Source of the DNA: CAVRQM01 sp963732775
GTDB lineage: Bacteria; Pseudomonadota; Alphaproteobacteria; Acetobacterales; Acetobacteraceae
DNA length: 64,000 bases
Direction of reading: 5' to 3'
Assembly: GCA_963732775.1 (NCBI GenBank)
Contig: CAVTAR010000001.1
Span: 2,335,102-2,399,101 of the forward strand
Part shown: positions 39,557-49,683 of the stretch, one piece after another
How positions within the stretch are numbered: the stretch's first letter is position 1
Layout of the letters: each line of letters starts with the position of its first letter
Made by a program: the position numbers and the translations under genes
Notes under the pieces: generated by a model
What the model saw: the letters and a program-made list of their open reading frames with translations, nothing else
What the model was told of the DNA's origin: nothing
Databases searched by the model: none

Positions 39557-41494
39557 GCCGCGACTCGCAGCGGCGCCGGCTGGACCAGGCCGGCCTCGTG
39601 CGCGAGAAAACCCTCGAAGGCGAGCAGCGTCCACAACGCCTGCCCATGGTCGCACACCCCGGCCGCGTGCTCGTCGAGCAGCCGTGCCAACGCGCGCGGC
39701 GCGAACAGGGCGCTGTCCTGCAGCACGCTGCCCAGCAGGCGGGCGCGCACCCGCTCTATGCCGGCGCGCAACGGCGGCCCGAGCCCGGTCGCGAAGCCCT
39801 GCTTGCGGCGGTGCAGCACCTCCTCCGGCAGCACCGGCTCCAGCGCGCGTCGCAGCACGTGCTTGCCCCAGCCGCGATGCAGCTTGAGGCCGCGCGGCAG
39901 CGACAGGCCCCATTCCACCAGCCCGACATCCAGCAGCGGTGCCCGCACCTCGAGCGAGTGGGCCATGCTGGCGCGATCGACCTTGGTCAGGATGTCGCCG
40001 ACCAGCCAGGTGTGCAGGTCGACGTACTGCGCTTGCGCCAGCGGATCGTCGCTGCCGCTGTCCTGCATCAGCGCGGCCACGCGCGCGCCGGGATCGTGGC
40101 CGTCGAGCTGCCGCGCGCAACGCGGGCGCGAGCAGGGCACGCCGCGCGCCGTCCTGCACCCGCGCCATGGTGCGGTAGTAGCCGAGCGCGCTAATCCAGG
40201 CTCAGTTCGGTGCAGCGTGTGCTTGGCGCGCAGCCAGCGCGGCGCGCGGTCGAGCTTCGGGTAGGCGCGCGCCAGCCCGCCGAAGACCGAGCGGCGCAGC
40301 CCGGCCGGCACATGGGCGCGCACGCCGTCGACCAGCGCGTGCCAGCGGTGGCGCCGGTAGCCGGCGAACACCTCGTCGCCGCCATCGCCGGACAGCGCGA
40401 CGGTGACGTGCCGGCGGGCGAGCGCGCACACGGCGCGCGTGGGCACCGAGGAGGCGTCGCCGAACGGCTCGCCGAAGACGCCGGCCTGCTCGCGCGCGGC
40501 CTCGATCCAGTCGATCGCCGCTGCACTCGTCGTCGTGCTGCACGGTGCCGCAGCGGCGCGGCGACCAGGCGGGCGAACGGCGTCTCGTCCTCGGCGCCGG
40601 CGAAGCCGATGCGTGAAGGTGTCGAGCGCCGCCTGCCCGCGTTCGGACCGCAGCATCGCGGCGTGCGCCACGACCCCGGCTGGAGTCCAGTCCGCCGGAG
40701 AGGAAGGCGCCGAGCGGCACGTCGGCCATGAGCCGCTTGCCGGTCGCCGCGCGCAGCCGCTCGCCCAGCGTCGGCGGCGGCTTGCGCCTCGTCGATGCGG
40801 CGCGCGCTCGAGATGCGGGCGCCAGTAGCGGACCGGGGCGGGCACTCGCGAGTCGCCGCGCCGCAGCAGCAGCCAGTGCGCCGCGGGCAGCTTGCGGATG
40901 CCCGCGAAGATGGTCGCCGGGTCCGGCACGTAGCCGTAGGCGAGGTAGTCCTCGACGGCCGCCGGGTCGAGCTTGCGCGACACGCCCGGCAGGCGGCGCG
41001 AACGCGGCCAGCTCCGAGCCGAACGCCATGCCCGTCGGGCGTCGCCGCGTAGTAGCAGCGGCTTCTTGCCGAGCCGGTCGCGCGCCAGGAACAGCTCGCC
41101 GCGGCCGCGGTCCCAGAGCGCGAAGGCGAACATGCCCGTCGAGGTGCTGCACGCAGTCCGCGCCCCATTGCTCCCAGGCGTGGACGATCGCCTCGGTGTC
41201 GCAGCGGGTGCGGAACACGTGGCCCTGCGCCTCCAGCGCGGCCGCAATGCCGGGAAGTTGTAGATCTCGCCGTTGAACACGACGGCGACCGAGCCGTCCT
41301 CGTTCCAGAGTCGGCTGCTCGCCGCCGGCGACATCGACGATGGCGAGCCGCCGGTGGCCGAGGCCGATGCCGGGCTCGACGTGGAAGCCGTCGCCGTCCG
41401 GCCCGCGATGGGCGAGCGCCTTGGTCATGCGGCGCAGCACGCCGGCATCGGGGATGCCGCCGTCGTAGCGCCAGAGGCCGGTCAGGCCGCACAT
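39553..41494 (-). CDS. XrtA/PEP-CTERM system amidotransferase (AsnB-like), multiply frameshifted
   Basis: About 640 aa after joining frames. MCGLTGLW puts the catalytic Cys at position 2. VFNGEIYNF, TGMFAFALWD and LARDRLGKKPL are glutaminase motifs. GEPFGDASSVPTRAVCALAR, TVALSGDGGDEVFAGYRRHR, and GDILTKVDRASMAHSLEVRAPLLD match the TIGR03108-type amidotransferase of exosortase A loci better than a housekeeping asparagine synthetase. It probably amidates a uronic acid or aminates a sugar of the polymer. About ten single-base frame changes occur between 40110 and 41320, without nonsense codons inside the motifs. Confidence 0.85.
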
Positions 41495-41746
41495 GCGTTC
41501 GCTTCTCCGTCGCGGCGTCCGGCCGGCAGCCGGGAGGGGCATCCCCGAGGCTCCGGCCGCAGTCGGGCGGATGGTGAGGCGCGAAACTGAATCTCCGGTG
41601 ACCGCGCCGGTGATCGTGGAGTTCCGGGCGCTCTGGGCTTTCGGAGCATCCGCCGCGCACAGGGCGCGGACCATCTCGGGCAGCCTACCGCTGCGGATCA
41701 GGAAGCCGATCATGATGTCGCTCGGGCAGGGTGGGCTCGCCGCTGC

Positions 41747-42448
41747 TCAAAACCGCTCCACCCACGGCCGCACGTCCGCCTCGTGCGTCCACGCCGAGCG
41801 CGGCTGGCGGTGGAGCTGCACGTAGAGCGCCGCCATCGCCTCCGGGTCCAGCGTCGAGTCCGGCCCGCGCTCGGCGGCGGCTACGGCCGCGCGGGGCGAG
41901 GCGATCTGCCCGTCCACCACCACGTGCGCAACATGGATGCCGCGCGGGCCGAGTTCGCGGGCCATGCTCTGCGCCAGCGCGCGCAACGCGAATTTCGGGC
42001 TGGCGAGGTTCTGGAACCGGGCGCCGCCGCGCAGCGACGCCGTCGCCCCGGTGAACAGGATGCTCCCCTGCCCGCGCGGCAGCATCAGCCGGGCGGCGGC
42101 CTGGCCGACCAGGAAGCCGGCATAGGCGCCCACCCGCCAGCAGCGCTCGAACTCCTCGGGCGTGGTCTCCAGGATGCCGCCGGGGGCGAACGCGCCGGCG
42201 TTGAACACGGCGCAGGCGAGCGGCCCGAGGTCGCGCTCGGCGCGGTCGAACGCGTGGGCGACCGCCGCGGGGTCCGTCACGTCGGCGACCAGCGGCACCA
42301 GGCGCTCCGGATCGGCGGCCGCCATGTCGCGCAGCGCGTCGGCCCGCCGGGCCAGCAGCCCCACCCGGAAGCCCTCGGCGGCGAAGGCCCGGGCGAGCGA
42401 CAGTCCGAGGCCGGGGCCGACGCCCGCGATCACCACGCTCGCGCTCAT
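41747..42448 (-). CDS. Short-chain dehydrogenase/reductase family protein lacking the catalytic Tyr
   Basis: 233 aa. The cofactor loop is VVIAGVGPGLGLSLARAFA and the core has VFNAGAFAPGGI. After the Ser/Thr region LFTGATASL, the usual YxxxK becomes LASPK, so the Tyr is replaced by Leu while the Lys remains. GIHVAHVVVDGQI is characteristic of this divergent SDR branch, where Phe or Leu at that position is common. Function is unknown. It overlaps the Nudix gene upstream as ATGA. Confidence 0.82.
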   Translation of the reverse strand: MSASVVIAGVGPGLGLSLARAFAAEGFRVGLLARRADALRDMAAADPERLVPLVADVTDPAAVAHAFDRAERDLGPLACAVFNAGAFAPGGILETTPEEFERCWRVGAYAGFLVGQAAARLMLPRGQGSILFTGATASLRGGARFQNLASPKFALRALAQSMARELGPRGIHVAHVVVDGQIASPRAAVAAAERGPDSTLDPEAMAALYVQLHRQPRSAWTHEADVRPWVERF

Positions 42449-43224
42449 GTCGGCATCCCGAGGCGGCGGAACAGGTCGATCAGCACGAGGTTGACGTTGA
42501 ACTTGAACAGGTCGGTGTCGCACACCGCGGCATAGGCGCGCTCGATCGGCCACAGCTCGAAATGCTCGATCTCGCCGTCGTGCGGGTGCGGCGCGAAATC
42601 CTCGGGCAGCTCGAGGTCGTAGCAGTGCAGCACGTCGCGCCGCAGCCCCTCCGGGCGGTCCATGGCGTAGCGGATGTGCCCGACCAGCACCGCGCGCCGG
42701 GCGAGCGCCTCGCCGATGCCCGCCTCCTCCCCGGCCTCCTTGACCAGCGTCTCGGTGGCGGACAGGCCGGCCGGCACGCCGCCTGCCACGACGTGGTCGA
42801 GCTTGCCCGGGTCCAGCGCCTTGTCGGCGGCCCGCTTGCCCACCCAGACGTGCACGCCGTCCGCCCGTCGCACCAGGCCGTTGACATGCACGCCGTGCCC
42901 CAGCACGCCGAACGCCGGCAGCGCGCCGCGGTCGAGCGTGGCGAGCACCGGCCCGTCCTCGCCCGCGCGCACGTCGAACGCCTCGCCGCGCCAGTGCAGC
43001 ACGCCGCGCTCGCACAGCGTCCGGGCCGCCCCCGGCAGCGCCTCGGGCCGCGCCGGGTCGAACACCACCGCCAGATCCGTCACCGTCACGCCGTCGAGGT
43101 CGTCGAGGGCGTGGGCCAGCGCCGGGCGCGCCCAGCCCACCTGCGCCGCGCCGATGCGCACCGGCAGGCGGCCGCCGGGCAGGCGGGCGTTGTCGCAGGC
43201 GGCGAAGTGGCGCTCGAACGGCAT
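42445..43224 (-). CDS. Nudix hydrolase with N-terminal DUF4743
   Basis: 259 aa. The C-terminal half has the Nudix box GGVPAGLSATETLVKEAGEE (G-x5-E-x7-[RK]E-x2-EE), with Lys in place of the usual Arg. The N-terminal half resembles DUF4743, as in the fungal and bacterial thiamine-diphosphate-type Nudix proteins (YJR142W-like): CERGVLHWRGEAFDV, LDRGALPAFGVLGHGVHVNG. It hydrolyses a nucleoside-diphosphate-linked or damaged thiamine-diphosphate metabolite. It is coupled to the downstream SDR. Confidence 0.86.
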   Translation of the reverse strand: MPFERHFAACDNARLPGGRLPVRIGAAQVGWARPALAHALDDLDGVTVTDLAVVFDPARPEALPGAARTLCERGVLHWRGEAFDVRAGEDGPVLATLDRGALPAFGVLGHGVHVNGLVRRADGVHVWVGKRAADKALDPGKLDHVVAGGVPAGLSATETLVKEAGEEAGIGEALARRAVLVGHIRYAMDRPEGLRRDVLHCYDLELPEDFAPHPHDGEIEHFELWPIERAYAAVCDTDLFKFNVNLVLIDLFRRLGMPT

Positions 43225-43343
43225 GGCTCCCGCCTAGCGCGTCGGGCGCACAGCGCCTAGTGGCCGGCCGCGTGGCCCGGGCGAATGGCGGTCGTGCTGC
43301 GGCCAGCCTTTTCGCCCGTGCCGCGCCATGCCACATGACGGTC

Positions 43344-45281
43344 ATGTCAGATACCACCGCCTCGCCCGCCCTCCAGGGCGCGGCCGAGCCGCCGCGCCGC
43401 GTCGAGCGCTCGATCTGGGCCACCATCGCCTCGCTGCTGCCCTATCTGTGGCCCAAGGGCGACGTGCCGGCGCGCATCCGCGTGTTCTTCGCCGTGGTGT
43501 TCCTGGTCGCGGCCAAGGTCGCCACCGTCTACGTGCCGCTGGTCTACAGCCACGCCGTCGACGCGCTGGCGCCGAAGAACGGCCCGATGCTGGCGGTGCC
43601 GATCGGCATCATCGTTGGCTACGGCCTGCTGCGCACCGCTTCGGCCGCGTTCGCCGAGCTGCGCGACGCGGTGTTCGCCTCGGTACAGCAGCGCACGGTG
43701 CGGCGGGTCGCACTGCAGACGTTCCAGCACCTGCACCGGCTCTCGCTGCGCTTTCACCTCGACCGGCAAACCGGCGGGCTCTCCCGCGCGGTGGACCGCG
43801 GCACCAAGGGCATCGAGAGCGTGCTGCGGCTGGCCGTGTTCAACATTATCCCGACGCTGCTGGAACTTGTGCTGGTGACGCTGTTCCTGTGGCGGCTGTT
43901 CGACTGGCGCTATGCGGCGCTCACCTTCGGGGCGATCGGGCTCTACATCTACTTCACGCTGGCCTTCACCAACTGGCGGGTGAAGTTCCGCCGCACCATG
44001 AACGAGGTGGACAGCGAGGCGTCGACCAAGGCGATCGACAGCCTGCTGAACTACGAGACGGTGAAGTACTTCGGCAACGAGCACCACGAGGCCCGCCGCT
44101 ACGACGAGGCCCTGGCCCGCTACGAACGGGCGGCGGTGAAGAGCCAGGTGTCGCTCAACATGCTCAACATCGGCCAGGCCACCATTATCGCGATCGGGCT
44201 GGCCTGCATCATGCTGATGGCCGCCGACGGCGTCCGCCACGGCTCGATGACGGTGGGCAAGTTCGTACTGGTCAACACGTATCTGATGCAGCTCTACCAG
44301 CCGCTAAACTTCCTGGGCTTCGTCTATCGCGAGATCAAGCAGGGGCTGGTCGACATGGAGAGCATGTTCCAGCTCATGCGCACCCACACCGAGGTCGCCG
44401 ACGCGCCCGACTCGCTTGCGCTGTCGCAGACCCGCTCGGGTCAGCCCGAGGGCGAGGTGGTGTTCGAGGACGTGCATTTCGGCTATCGGCCGGATCGCGA
44501 GATCCTGAAGGGCGTGTCGCTGCGGATCCCGGCCGGACGCTCGCTCGCCGTGGTGGGGCCGACCGGGGCGGGCAAGTCGACGATCAGCCGGCTGCTGTTC
44601 CGCTTCTACGACGTGACCTCCGGGCGGGTGCTGATCGACGGCCAGGACGTCCGCCAGCTCACCCAGGACTAGCTCCGGGCGGCGATCGGCGTGGTGCCGC
44701 AGGACACGGTGCTGTTCAACGACACGATCCGCTACAACATCGCCTACGGCCGGCCCGGCGCCTCGCAGGAGGACATCGAGCAGGCTGCGCGGCTGGCACA
44801 GGTGCACGAATTCGTGCTGCGGCTGCCGCAGGGCTACGACACCCGCGTGGGCGAGCGCGGGCTGAAGCTGTCGGGCGGCGAGAAGCAGCGGGTGGCGATC
44901 GCGCGCACCATCCTGAAGGACCCGCGCATCCTGATCCTCGACGAGGCGACCAGCGCGCTCGACACCGCCACCGAGCAGGAGATCGCCGCCGCGCTGCGCA
45001 CCATCGCTCGCCACCGCACGACGCTGACCATCGCGCACCGGCTGTCGACCGTGGTGGATGCCGACGAGATCGTGGTGCTGGAGGATGGCCGGGTGATCGA
45101 GCGCGGCCGGCACGAGGCGTTGCTGGCCCAGGGCGGGGTGTATGCGCAGATGTGGGCGCGCCAGCAGGAGCAGGAGGAGGCTGTCGAGCCGGAGCACGCC
45201 GCCCTGGCGCTGGGCTACGGGCTGACCGGCGAAGAACTGGGCGCCCTCGCCGACGAGCCGGCACGCGCGGCGGCGGAGTAG
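43344..45281 (+). CDS. Atm1/HMT1-type ABC exporter with one in-frame TAG stop
   Basis: 645 codons. The membrane domain (residues about 25-330, six spans) includes DSLLNYETVKYFGNEHHEARRY, the hallmark of Atm1/HMT1-type exporters that move glutathione-linked sulfur or metal species. The ATPase has Walker A GPTGAGKST, the Q-loop GVVPQDTVLFNDT, signature LSGGEKQRVAIARTI, and Walker B ILILDEATSALD. Between QLTQD and LRAAIGVV, codon 443 is TAG (44670-44672), where relatives usually have Ser. Both sides are in the same frame, so a single substitution (for example TCG to TAG) explains it. As written, the ATPase is cut after Walker A. Confidence 0.9.
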
Positions 45282-45292
45282 CCGCCGGCCGC

Positions 45293-46312
45293 CTAGCCGC
45301 GGCGCTGCGGCGGCAACAGCCGACGCGATGCCGGCGGGTGCGCCGCGCTGGTCCCGGGGCGGGCGGACGCGCCGGGTGCGCCGCTCATGAGCGCCTGCAC
45401 CCGCGCGACCAGCTGATGCGCCGGCGCCTGCGCGGCCATGTCGGCGAGGATGGAGGCGAACACCCGGCCCGCCAATTCGACCGCCCGTGGCGAGAGCGCG
45501 GCGGGCTGCGCCGCTCCGCCGAAGGGGTCGTCGCTGGTGACGCCGTTCGGGAGCGCCTCAATCGCGGCGATGAAGGTCGGATGGGCGTTCGCGGCCGCGT
45601 CGCCCTCGAGCCCGGCATAGAGCTGTGCCAGCGTGCCGCCGCCGCCGCGCGACACCAGCGCCGGCGCGATGGCGTCCAGCGCGTGCCCCCGGCTCAGCAG
45701 CCAGGAGAGGAACGCCATGCCGCAGCCGGTGCTGGCGGGGTTCTGGTCGGTGGGGTCGGTCTGGCTCACGTAGTCCGCCATCCCGTCGGCGGCCCAGGTC
45801 GGCGCGGTGGCGAAATCGGCCAGGGCGTTGTTGCCGACCACGGCGGCGCACCAGCGCGACAGCGCCTCGCCGGTGCTGACGCCGCACAGGGTGCCGCCCA
45901 TCGAGCACTCGCTGAGCTCGGCCTCGAACAGCGCCGACACCCGGGCCGGATCGCCGAACGCCGCGCACACCTCGATCGCCCCGCCGCTGCGGTAGTCGCA
46001 GCCGGCATGGTCGGCGCCCCCGGTGCCGTCGGTGGCGCCGTTCAGGGCGTAGACGATCACGCTCACCGCGCCGCCCACGCTGCCGAACAGGGCGTCGTTG
46101 GCGCTGGCCACGCGGTCGGCGTCGGCCAGCAGGTCCTGCGCGTTCTGCAGCCCGGCCGGGCCGAGCGCCGGGTCGACGTAGACCGTCGCCCGCCCGCTGG
46201 CGCTGCTGCCCACGAACTGCGCGGTGCCGCGGAAGGTCGGCCAGGCGGGCGGCGCCGGGGCGTCGCGGTGCAGGCTGGCACGCGGCGCGGGCCGGAGGAG
46301 GGGGTGGTCCAT
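45293..46312 (-). CDS. Hypothetical protein
   Basis: 339 aa, intact, no signal peptide in the called start. The body has VYVDPALGPAGLQNAQDLLADADRV, SVIVYALNGATDGTGGADHAGCDY, FEAELSECSMGGTLCGVSTGEALSRWCAA, and GMAFLSWLLSRG. Several cysteines are spaced as in an oxidised secreted domain. The look is that of a metzincin-like or basic-secretory-protein-like fold, but no HExxH is present. The C-terminus is Pro/Ala/Arg-rich. It is convergent with the ABC exporter. Confidence 0.7.
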   Translation of the reverse strand: MDHPLLRPAPRASLHRDAPAPPAWPTFRGTAQFVGSSASGRATVYVDPALGPAGLQNAQDLLADADRVASANDALFGSVGGAVSVIVYALNGATDGTGGADHAGCDYRSGGAIEVCAAFGDPARVSALFEAELSECSMGGTLCGVSTGEALSRWCAAVVGNNALADFATAPTWAADGMADYVSQTDPTDQNPASTGCGMAFLSWLLSRGHALDAIAPALVSRGGGGTLAQLYAGLEGDAAANAHPTFIAAIEALPNGVTSDDPFGGAAQPAALSPRAVELAGRVFASILADMAAQAPAHQLVARVQALMSGAPGASARPGTSAAHPPASRRLLPPQRRG

Positions 46313-46450
46313 CGGACGTGCTCCTGTGCTGGATCGGCGCGAGGCGCGGCGTGGCGAGCCACCGTGCCGTGCAGGCTAGCACGGCGCCTTGACGCTGCCC
46401 CGCCGCTCCGCGATACAGCGCGGCTCACAGCCAATTCATGGGGCACCCCG

Positions 46451-46753
46451 ATGTCGCGCCGCTGCCAGATCAATGGCAAGGGTGTGCTGACCGGCAACAA
46501 CGTCAGCCACGCCAACAACAAGACCCGCCGCCGCTTCCTGCCGAACCTGCAGGTCAGCTCCATGCTGTCCGACGCGCTGGGCCATGGCGTGCGGATGCGC
46601 CTGTCGACGCGCGGCATTCGCACCGTGGAGCACAACGGCGGCATCGACGCCTTCCTGCTGTCGACGCCGAATCGCAAGCTGCCGCTCGAGGCGATGGCGC
46701 TGAAGCGCCGCATCCTGCGCGCGCGCAAGCGGCTCGCGACGCCCTCCGTCTGA
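46451..46753 (+). CDS. rpmB: 50S ribosomal protein L28
   Basis: 100 aa, intact. It starts MSRRCQINGKGVLTGNNVSHANNKTRRRF, the typical L28 N-terminus, and continues FLPNLQ, LSTRGIRTVEHNGGIDAFLL. It is part of the large ribosomal subunit. As is usual in alphaproteobacteria it stands alone. It is divergent from the hypothetical gene on its left, with a 138-bp gap. Confidence 0.97.
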   Translation: MSRRCQINGKGVLTGNNVSHANNKTRRRFLPNLQVSSMLSDALGHGVRMRLSTRGIRTVEHNGGIDAFLLSTPNRKLPLEAMALKRRILRARKRLATPSV

Positions 46754-46834
46754 GGCGGCGTAGGCGGCGGCGGCCACCGGCGCCGCAGCGCGCCGTTAAT
46801 CCGGGATTCCGCCCCGGCTGCGAGGCTGGGGGCC

Positions 46835-47638
46835 ATGCCCTGGTCCGCCGCCCTGCTCGCCACCTGCCTCGTCCTGGCCGTCGCCTGGCGGCGCGAGAGC
46901 GGGCTTCGGCGCAGGCTCGCCGGGGCGCGGGCGGACAGCGCGGCCATGATGCGGTCGGCCCATCTTGCCGCCCATGAACTGCGCGACGCCGCCCTGCGGC
47001 TGCACGGCCTGGCCCCCGGCCGGGTAGCCGGAGGCTCGCAGGACGGCCGCGCCCGCGACCTGGCGAGGCTGGCGGCGCGATGCCGGCGCATCGGCGACGA
47101 CCTGGCGGCACTCGGACCACCGCGCCGCCCGAGCCTGATGCCCGAGCCGCTCGACCTGTGCGCGTGCGCGCGCGAAGCCAGCTCGGCGCTCGCTGCCACC
47201 ATCGCGCCCGGCCGCCGCCATCTCCGCCTCGAGCTGGCAAGCGCCGGCACATCGGTGCTGGCCGACCGGCGCGCCTGCCGCGAGGTGCTGGGACGGGTGC
47301 TGGGCGAGGCGGCGCTGCATACTGGCGAGGACGACTGGATCGCGGTCACGGTAGCGCCCGACCCGGCGGGCGGCGTGCTGCTCGGCGTGGCCGACGAGGG
47401 CGCGGGCCTCGCCGCCCCGGCCCACGCGACCGCCGACCAGGCGGACAGCCGCGGCATCGGCGCGAGCCTCGCGCTCGCCCGCACCCTGATGGCGGCCCAC
47501 GGCGGGACGTTGCGGGTGGAGGCGTCGCTGGGCGCCGGGACCAGGGTGTGGCTGTGGTTCCCCCAGCACAAATCTACTATGCGCCTCGCCGCCGCGGCCG
47601 GCAGCCCGGGGGCGACGCCGACGTTGTCATCATCCTGA
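46835..47638 (+). CDS. Small membrane-anchored sensor histidine kinase-like protein, degenerate ATPase
   Basis: 267 aa. A short N-terminal membrane segment precedes an H-box-like RSAHLAAHELRDAALRL and a HATPase-like domain with DEGAGLAAPAH (G1), GIGASLALARTLMAAHGG (G2) and GAGTRVWLWFP. The N-box reads VLGRVLGEAALHT, so the Mg-coordinating Asn is missing. There is no sensor domain and no regulator gene alongside. It may be a pseudokinase or an inefficient kinase. Confidence 0.7.
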   Translation: MPWSAALLATCLVLAVAWRRESGLRRRLAGARADSAAMMRSAHLAAHELRDAALRLHGLAPGRVAGGSQDGRARDLARLAARCRRIGDDLAALGPPRRPSLMPEPLDLCACAREASSALAATIAPGRRHLRLELASAGTSVLADRRACREVLGRVLGEAALHTGEDDWIAVTVAPDPAGGVLLGVADEGAGLAAPAHATADQADSRGIGASLALARTLMAAHGGTLRVEASLGAGTRVWLWFPQHKSTMRLAAAAGSPGATPTLSSS

Positions 47639-47695
47639 CGCAGTCCTATGGCGTCACGGACTAGTGTAGCGTGCGGATGGCGGGGGACCGAACCA

Positions 47696-49579
47696 ATGCG
47701 GCGGCTGCATCCGAGGCTCCTGCCGATCCTGTCCTGGCTGGCGGCGAGCTGCCTCGCGGCCTGGCCGGCGGCGGCCGAGCCGACCCTGCACGCGCGCATC
47801 AACCAGTTCTCCCGAACCTACGAGCTGCATGCCGACCTGACCTACGTCGAGACGGTCGACGTGGACATCGCACTGCTGACCGACCGCGGCATCCAGGACC
47901 GCGAGCGCAGCACCTTCTCATTCTACCCCGCCTCGCAGTCGCTCGAGGTGCTGGAGGCCTGGGTCGACCAGCCGGACGGCACCCGCCTGCAGGTGCCGCA
48001 GGGCAGCCGCTTCACCCGCCCGTCGGAGGCGGCGCAGAACGCGCCGGGGTTCACCGGGGCGATGACGACCACGCTGCTGTACCCGCAACTGCGCATCGGC
48101 AGCCGCACCCATGTGCGCTGGCGGCTGACGCAGAAGCTGGCGCCCGTCAACGGCTTCAACGTCTGGGCCGAGCCGCCGCTCGACATGCCGGTGGGCGTGG
48201 GCCAGGTGACCATCACCGCGCCCGAGGCCTTGCCGCTGCACTGGGCGGCGCGCGGCGGGTTCGAGGTGGCCGAGCATGTGGCGGGCGGACAGCGCACGAT
48301 CGCCGCGACCATCCGTGGCACGCACGCGGAGGAACCGGAGCGCGATGCCGTGGCCACGGCGGATTTCCAGCCGCTGTTCCTGGCCACCTCGCTCGCGCGG
48401 ATCGAGGACGTCGGCGACCGGTCCTGGCGCCAGTCGCACGCCAGGATGGTCGTCACGCCGGAGATCTCGGCGCTGGCGGCCAGGCTCGCCGGCGGCCTCG
48501 ACGGCGAGGCGGCGGCGCGGCGGGTCTATGACTGGGTGGCGGGGAACATCCGCTACGTCGCCGTCTACATGGACCCGAACGACGGCTGGGTGCCGCACGC
48601 CGCCGACGAGGTGCTGCGGGCAGGCTATGGCGACTGCAAGGACCACGTGGTGCTGATGCAGGCGCTGCTCGGCGCGCTCGGCATCCGCGCCGAGGCCGCC
48701 GTGGTGGACTGGGGCAACCGCACCACCGACGCGCCGCTCTGGGTGCCGCAGTTCAATCACGCAATCGTCTACCTGCCCGACTACGACCGCTACCTGAACC
48801 CGACCAACCCCTATGCCCGCTACGGCAGCCTGGATGCCCGGCTCGCCGGCAAGCTTACCGTGCGCGCGACCCCGCTGGGCGGGATGGCCGGGCGCACGCC
48901 GGAGATGCGGGCGCAGGACAGCCTGTACCGGGTGGACAGCCGCGTCCGCGTCGAGGCCGACGGCACGCTGGTCGGATCGGCCACGATCGCCATGCCGGCC
49001 ACCATCGAGAGCTGGGTCCGCGCGTCGGTGGCGCGGGCGAGTTCGCCCGAGGACCTGCCCGACCGGCTGCTGGCGTCGACGCCGGAAGGCGGCTTCGGCA
49101 CGTTCCGCACCAGCGACCCGCACGACCTGTCGCAGCCCTTCGCCGTGGCCGCGAGTTGGCACAGCCCGCACGCGATGACGTTCCAGGGGAACACGGCATA
49201 CCTCACCGTGCCGGTCGGGCCCGACCCCGACCCGCCAGCGCGGCTGCGGCAATACCTCAGCGCGACCGGGGCGCGCCGGCACGCGCTGCTCGCCTCGGCC
49301 GGCGTGTTCGAGTGGAGCACGCGCCTGGCGGTCGCCGACGGGCTCGCCTTCGCCTCCGTGCCGGCCGACGTGGCGCTGCGCAACGCCGCCGGCAGCTACG
49401 AGGCGACCTATGAGCGCGACGGCGGCGAGGTGCGGGTGCTGCGCCGGCTGGTGCTGCTGCGCGACGTCTACTCCGCCGCCGACTACCCCGACCTGGAGGC
49501 ACTGCTCTACGCGCCCCTGTCGGATTCCCGAGGGGTGGTGGTGGTGCAGCGGCCGCAGGCGATGGCCGGCACGCCGTAG
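47696..49579 (+). CDS. Secreted DUF3857 and transglutaminase-like protein
   Basis: 627 aa. Signal peptide at residues 1-28 ending near AAWPAAAEP. A DUF3857 beta-rich domain follows (about 35-235), then a transglutaminase-like cysteine-protease fold: RVYDWVAGNIRYVAVYM, catalytic Cys in AGYGDCKDHVVLMQALL, His in PQFNHAIVYLPDYDRYLNPT. A further beta-rich domain ends the protein. The role is probably in the periplasm or outer envelope; the substrate is unknown. An upstream in-frame start at 47648 would add 16 residues and is less likely because it precedes the signal peptide. Confidence 0.88.
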   Translation: MRRLHPRLLPILSWLAASCLAAWPAAAEPTLHARINQFSRTYELHADLTYVETVDVDIALLTDRGIQDRERSTFSFYPASQSLEVLEAWVDQPDGTRLQVPQGSRFTRPSEAAQNAPGFTGAMTTTLLYPQLRIGSRTHVRWRLTQKLAPVNGFNVWAEPPLDMPVGVGQVTITAPEALPLHWAARGGFEVAEHVAGGQRTIAATIRGTHAEEPERDAVATADFQPLFLATSLARIEDVGDRSWRQSHARMVVTPEISALAARLAGGLDGEAAARRVYDWVAGNIRYVAVYMDPNDGWVPHAADEVLRAGYGDCKDHVVLMQALLGALGIRAEAAVVDWGNRTTDAPLWVPQFNHAIVYLPDYDRYLNPTNPYARYGSLDARLAGKLTVRATPLGGMAGRTPEMRAQDSLYRVDSRVRVEADGTLVGSATIAMPATIESWVRASVARASSPEDLPDRLLASTPEGGFGTFRTSDPHDLSQPFAVAASWHSPHAMTFQGNTAYLTVPVGPDPDPPARLRQYLSATGARRHALLASAGVFEWSTRLAVADGLAFASVPADVALRNAAGSYEATYERDGGEVRVLRRLVLLRDVYSAADYPDLEALLYAPLSDSRGVVVVQRPQAMAGTP

Positions 49580-49683
49580 CGCCCGCCAGACGCCGCCGGA
49601 CTGGCCGGCGATCGGTTGCCGCTCGGAAGAATCCGCCTATGGTCCGTTTCGGGGCGGCATTCAGATCGCCCGCGGAGGGGACC

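Noticed and set aside
41495..41746. A gene in the gap between the amidotransferase and the SDR
   Set aside because: No start with ribosome-binding site, motif or conserved frame could be seen in this 252-bp stretch.
44670..44672. Pyrrolysine or stop-codon readthrough at the TAG in the ABC exporter
   Set aside because: No pyl genes are in view and the site is in an ordinary conserved Ser position; a base change is simpler.
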